DNA from: an uncultured Bacilli bacterium
GTDB taxonomy: Bacteria > Bacillota_I > Bacilli_A > RF39 > UBA660
Reading direction: 5' to 3'
NCBI GenBank assembly: GCA_934098485.1
Contig: CAKOOH010000002.1
Span: forward strand, 104,162 to 168,161
Length of the DNA: 64,000 bases
The position numbers and the translations under genes are program-made. A model generated the notes under the pieces. That model was not told the DNA's origin, did not search any database, and was given only the letters and a program-made list of their open reading frames with translations. How positions within the stretch are numbered: the first letter of the stretch is position 1; each line of letters starts with the position of its first letter. Below, piece by piece: positions 63,926 to 64,000 of the stretch.

Positions 63926-64000
63926 CTACTTTTCTATATATCCACTTGTCTTTTTTGAATACATATCATCAGTTATAGGCTTATATCTTTCTCCATCATA
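63926..64000 (-). CDS. C-terminal end of an unidentified protein
   Basis: 24 codons ending at TAG 63926 and open to the right edge (DGERYKPITDDMYSKKTSGY). Seven bases separate it from the broken gene downstream. Too short to assign. Confidence 0.4.
   Translation of the reverse strand, partial: YDGERYKPITDDMYSKKTSGYIEK

Noticed and set aside
1..64000. CRISPR array or cas genes
   Set aside because: No regularly spaced repeats and no Cas-like proteins seen.
1..64000. Mycoplasma-type code with TGA as tryptophan
   Set aside because: Tryptophans are encoded by TGG and TGA ends several well-defined genes, so the standard code applies.

Overview
The window is AT-rich DNA from a low-GC Gram-positive bacterium. 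The ordinary genetic code fits, because genes end at TGA and no in-frame TGA is read through. Gene order around gpsB-rnpB, rodZ-pgsA-recA-rny and rpsO-pnp, the dnaB/dnaE1-type replication genes, the class B RNase P RNA, the CotF-like coat proteins and the YjcZ-like miniproteins all point to the class Bacilli. An uncultured gut lineage close to the Erysipelotrichia/RF39 group is my best guess, but the placement is inference.

Layout. 1-8.6 kb holds replication and housekeeping genes: a partial dnaB, a short dnaE, rpmB, a HerA-like ATPase, two YjcZ-like miniproteins, prsA and recX. 8.7-12.0 kb is a surface pair: a membrane-anchored cohesin-domain protein next to a secreted glucosaminidase that ends in a dockerin. 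12.1-16.7 kb holds an acidic coiled-coil protein with a small partner, then a YfhO-type membrane protein. 17.0-18.7 kb is the first copy of a large surface protein whose C-terminus contains a GC-rich, strongly diversified segment. The second copy lies at 56.2-58.0 kb.

19.1-35.0 kb is the most unusual region. A compact TauABC/SsuABC-type uptake operon (binding protein, ATPase, permease) is split twice. An 8.6 kb element bounded by a 13-bp direct repeat interrupts the ATPase right after its signature motif. A 4.8 kb element interrupts the permease. Each element carries its own large serine recombinase, each preceded by a very small ORF. Joining the flanks in silico restores both reading frames exactly, to 249 and 259 residues. 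Element 1 carries a five-gene cluster with a Ca2+-type P-ATPase and a RhuM-Doc/Fic fusion. Element 2 carries a MacB/FtsX-type ABC exporter.

35.1-55.5 kb is core genome: an LtaS-like enzyme, a dGTPase-like protein, rny, SOS-controlled recA, pgsA, rodZ (with a probable AUU start), rnpB, gpsB, an amidase, an AlkD-like protein, pnp, rpsO, csaA, a flavodoxin, a metallophosphoesterase with a structured leader, tRNA-Thr, a DUF1003 protein, a base-excision glycosylase, a CotF-like pair and 5-formyl-THF cyclo-ligase. 55.5-61.8 kb is again cell-surface: a membrane thioredoxin, the second diversified protein, a membrane HTH regulator, and a vWA/MucBP adhesin with a PYTG-type anchor. 61.9-64.0 kb is decayed DNA with broken IS200 and IS30 transposases and a gene split by frameshifts.

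The two observations most worth following are the doubly interrupted, in principle restorable, ABC operon, and the paired GC-rich variable segments with an identical 45-nt anchor. The latter resemble diversity-generating retroelement targets, although no reverse transcriptase or template repeat is visible here.
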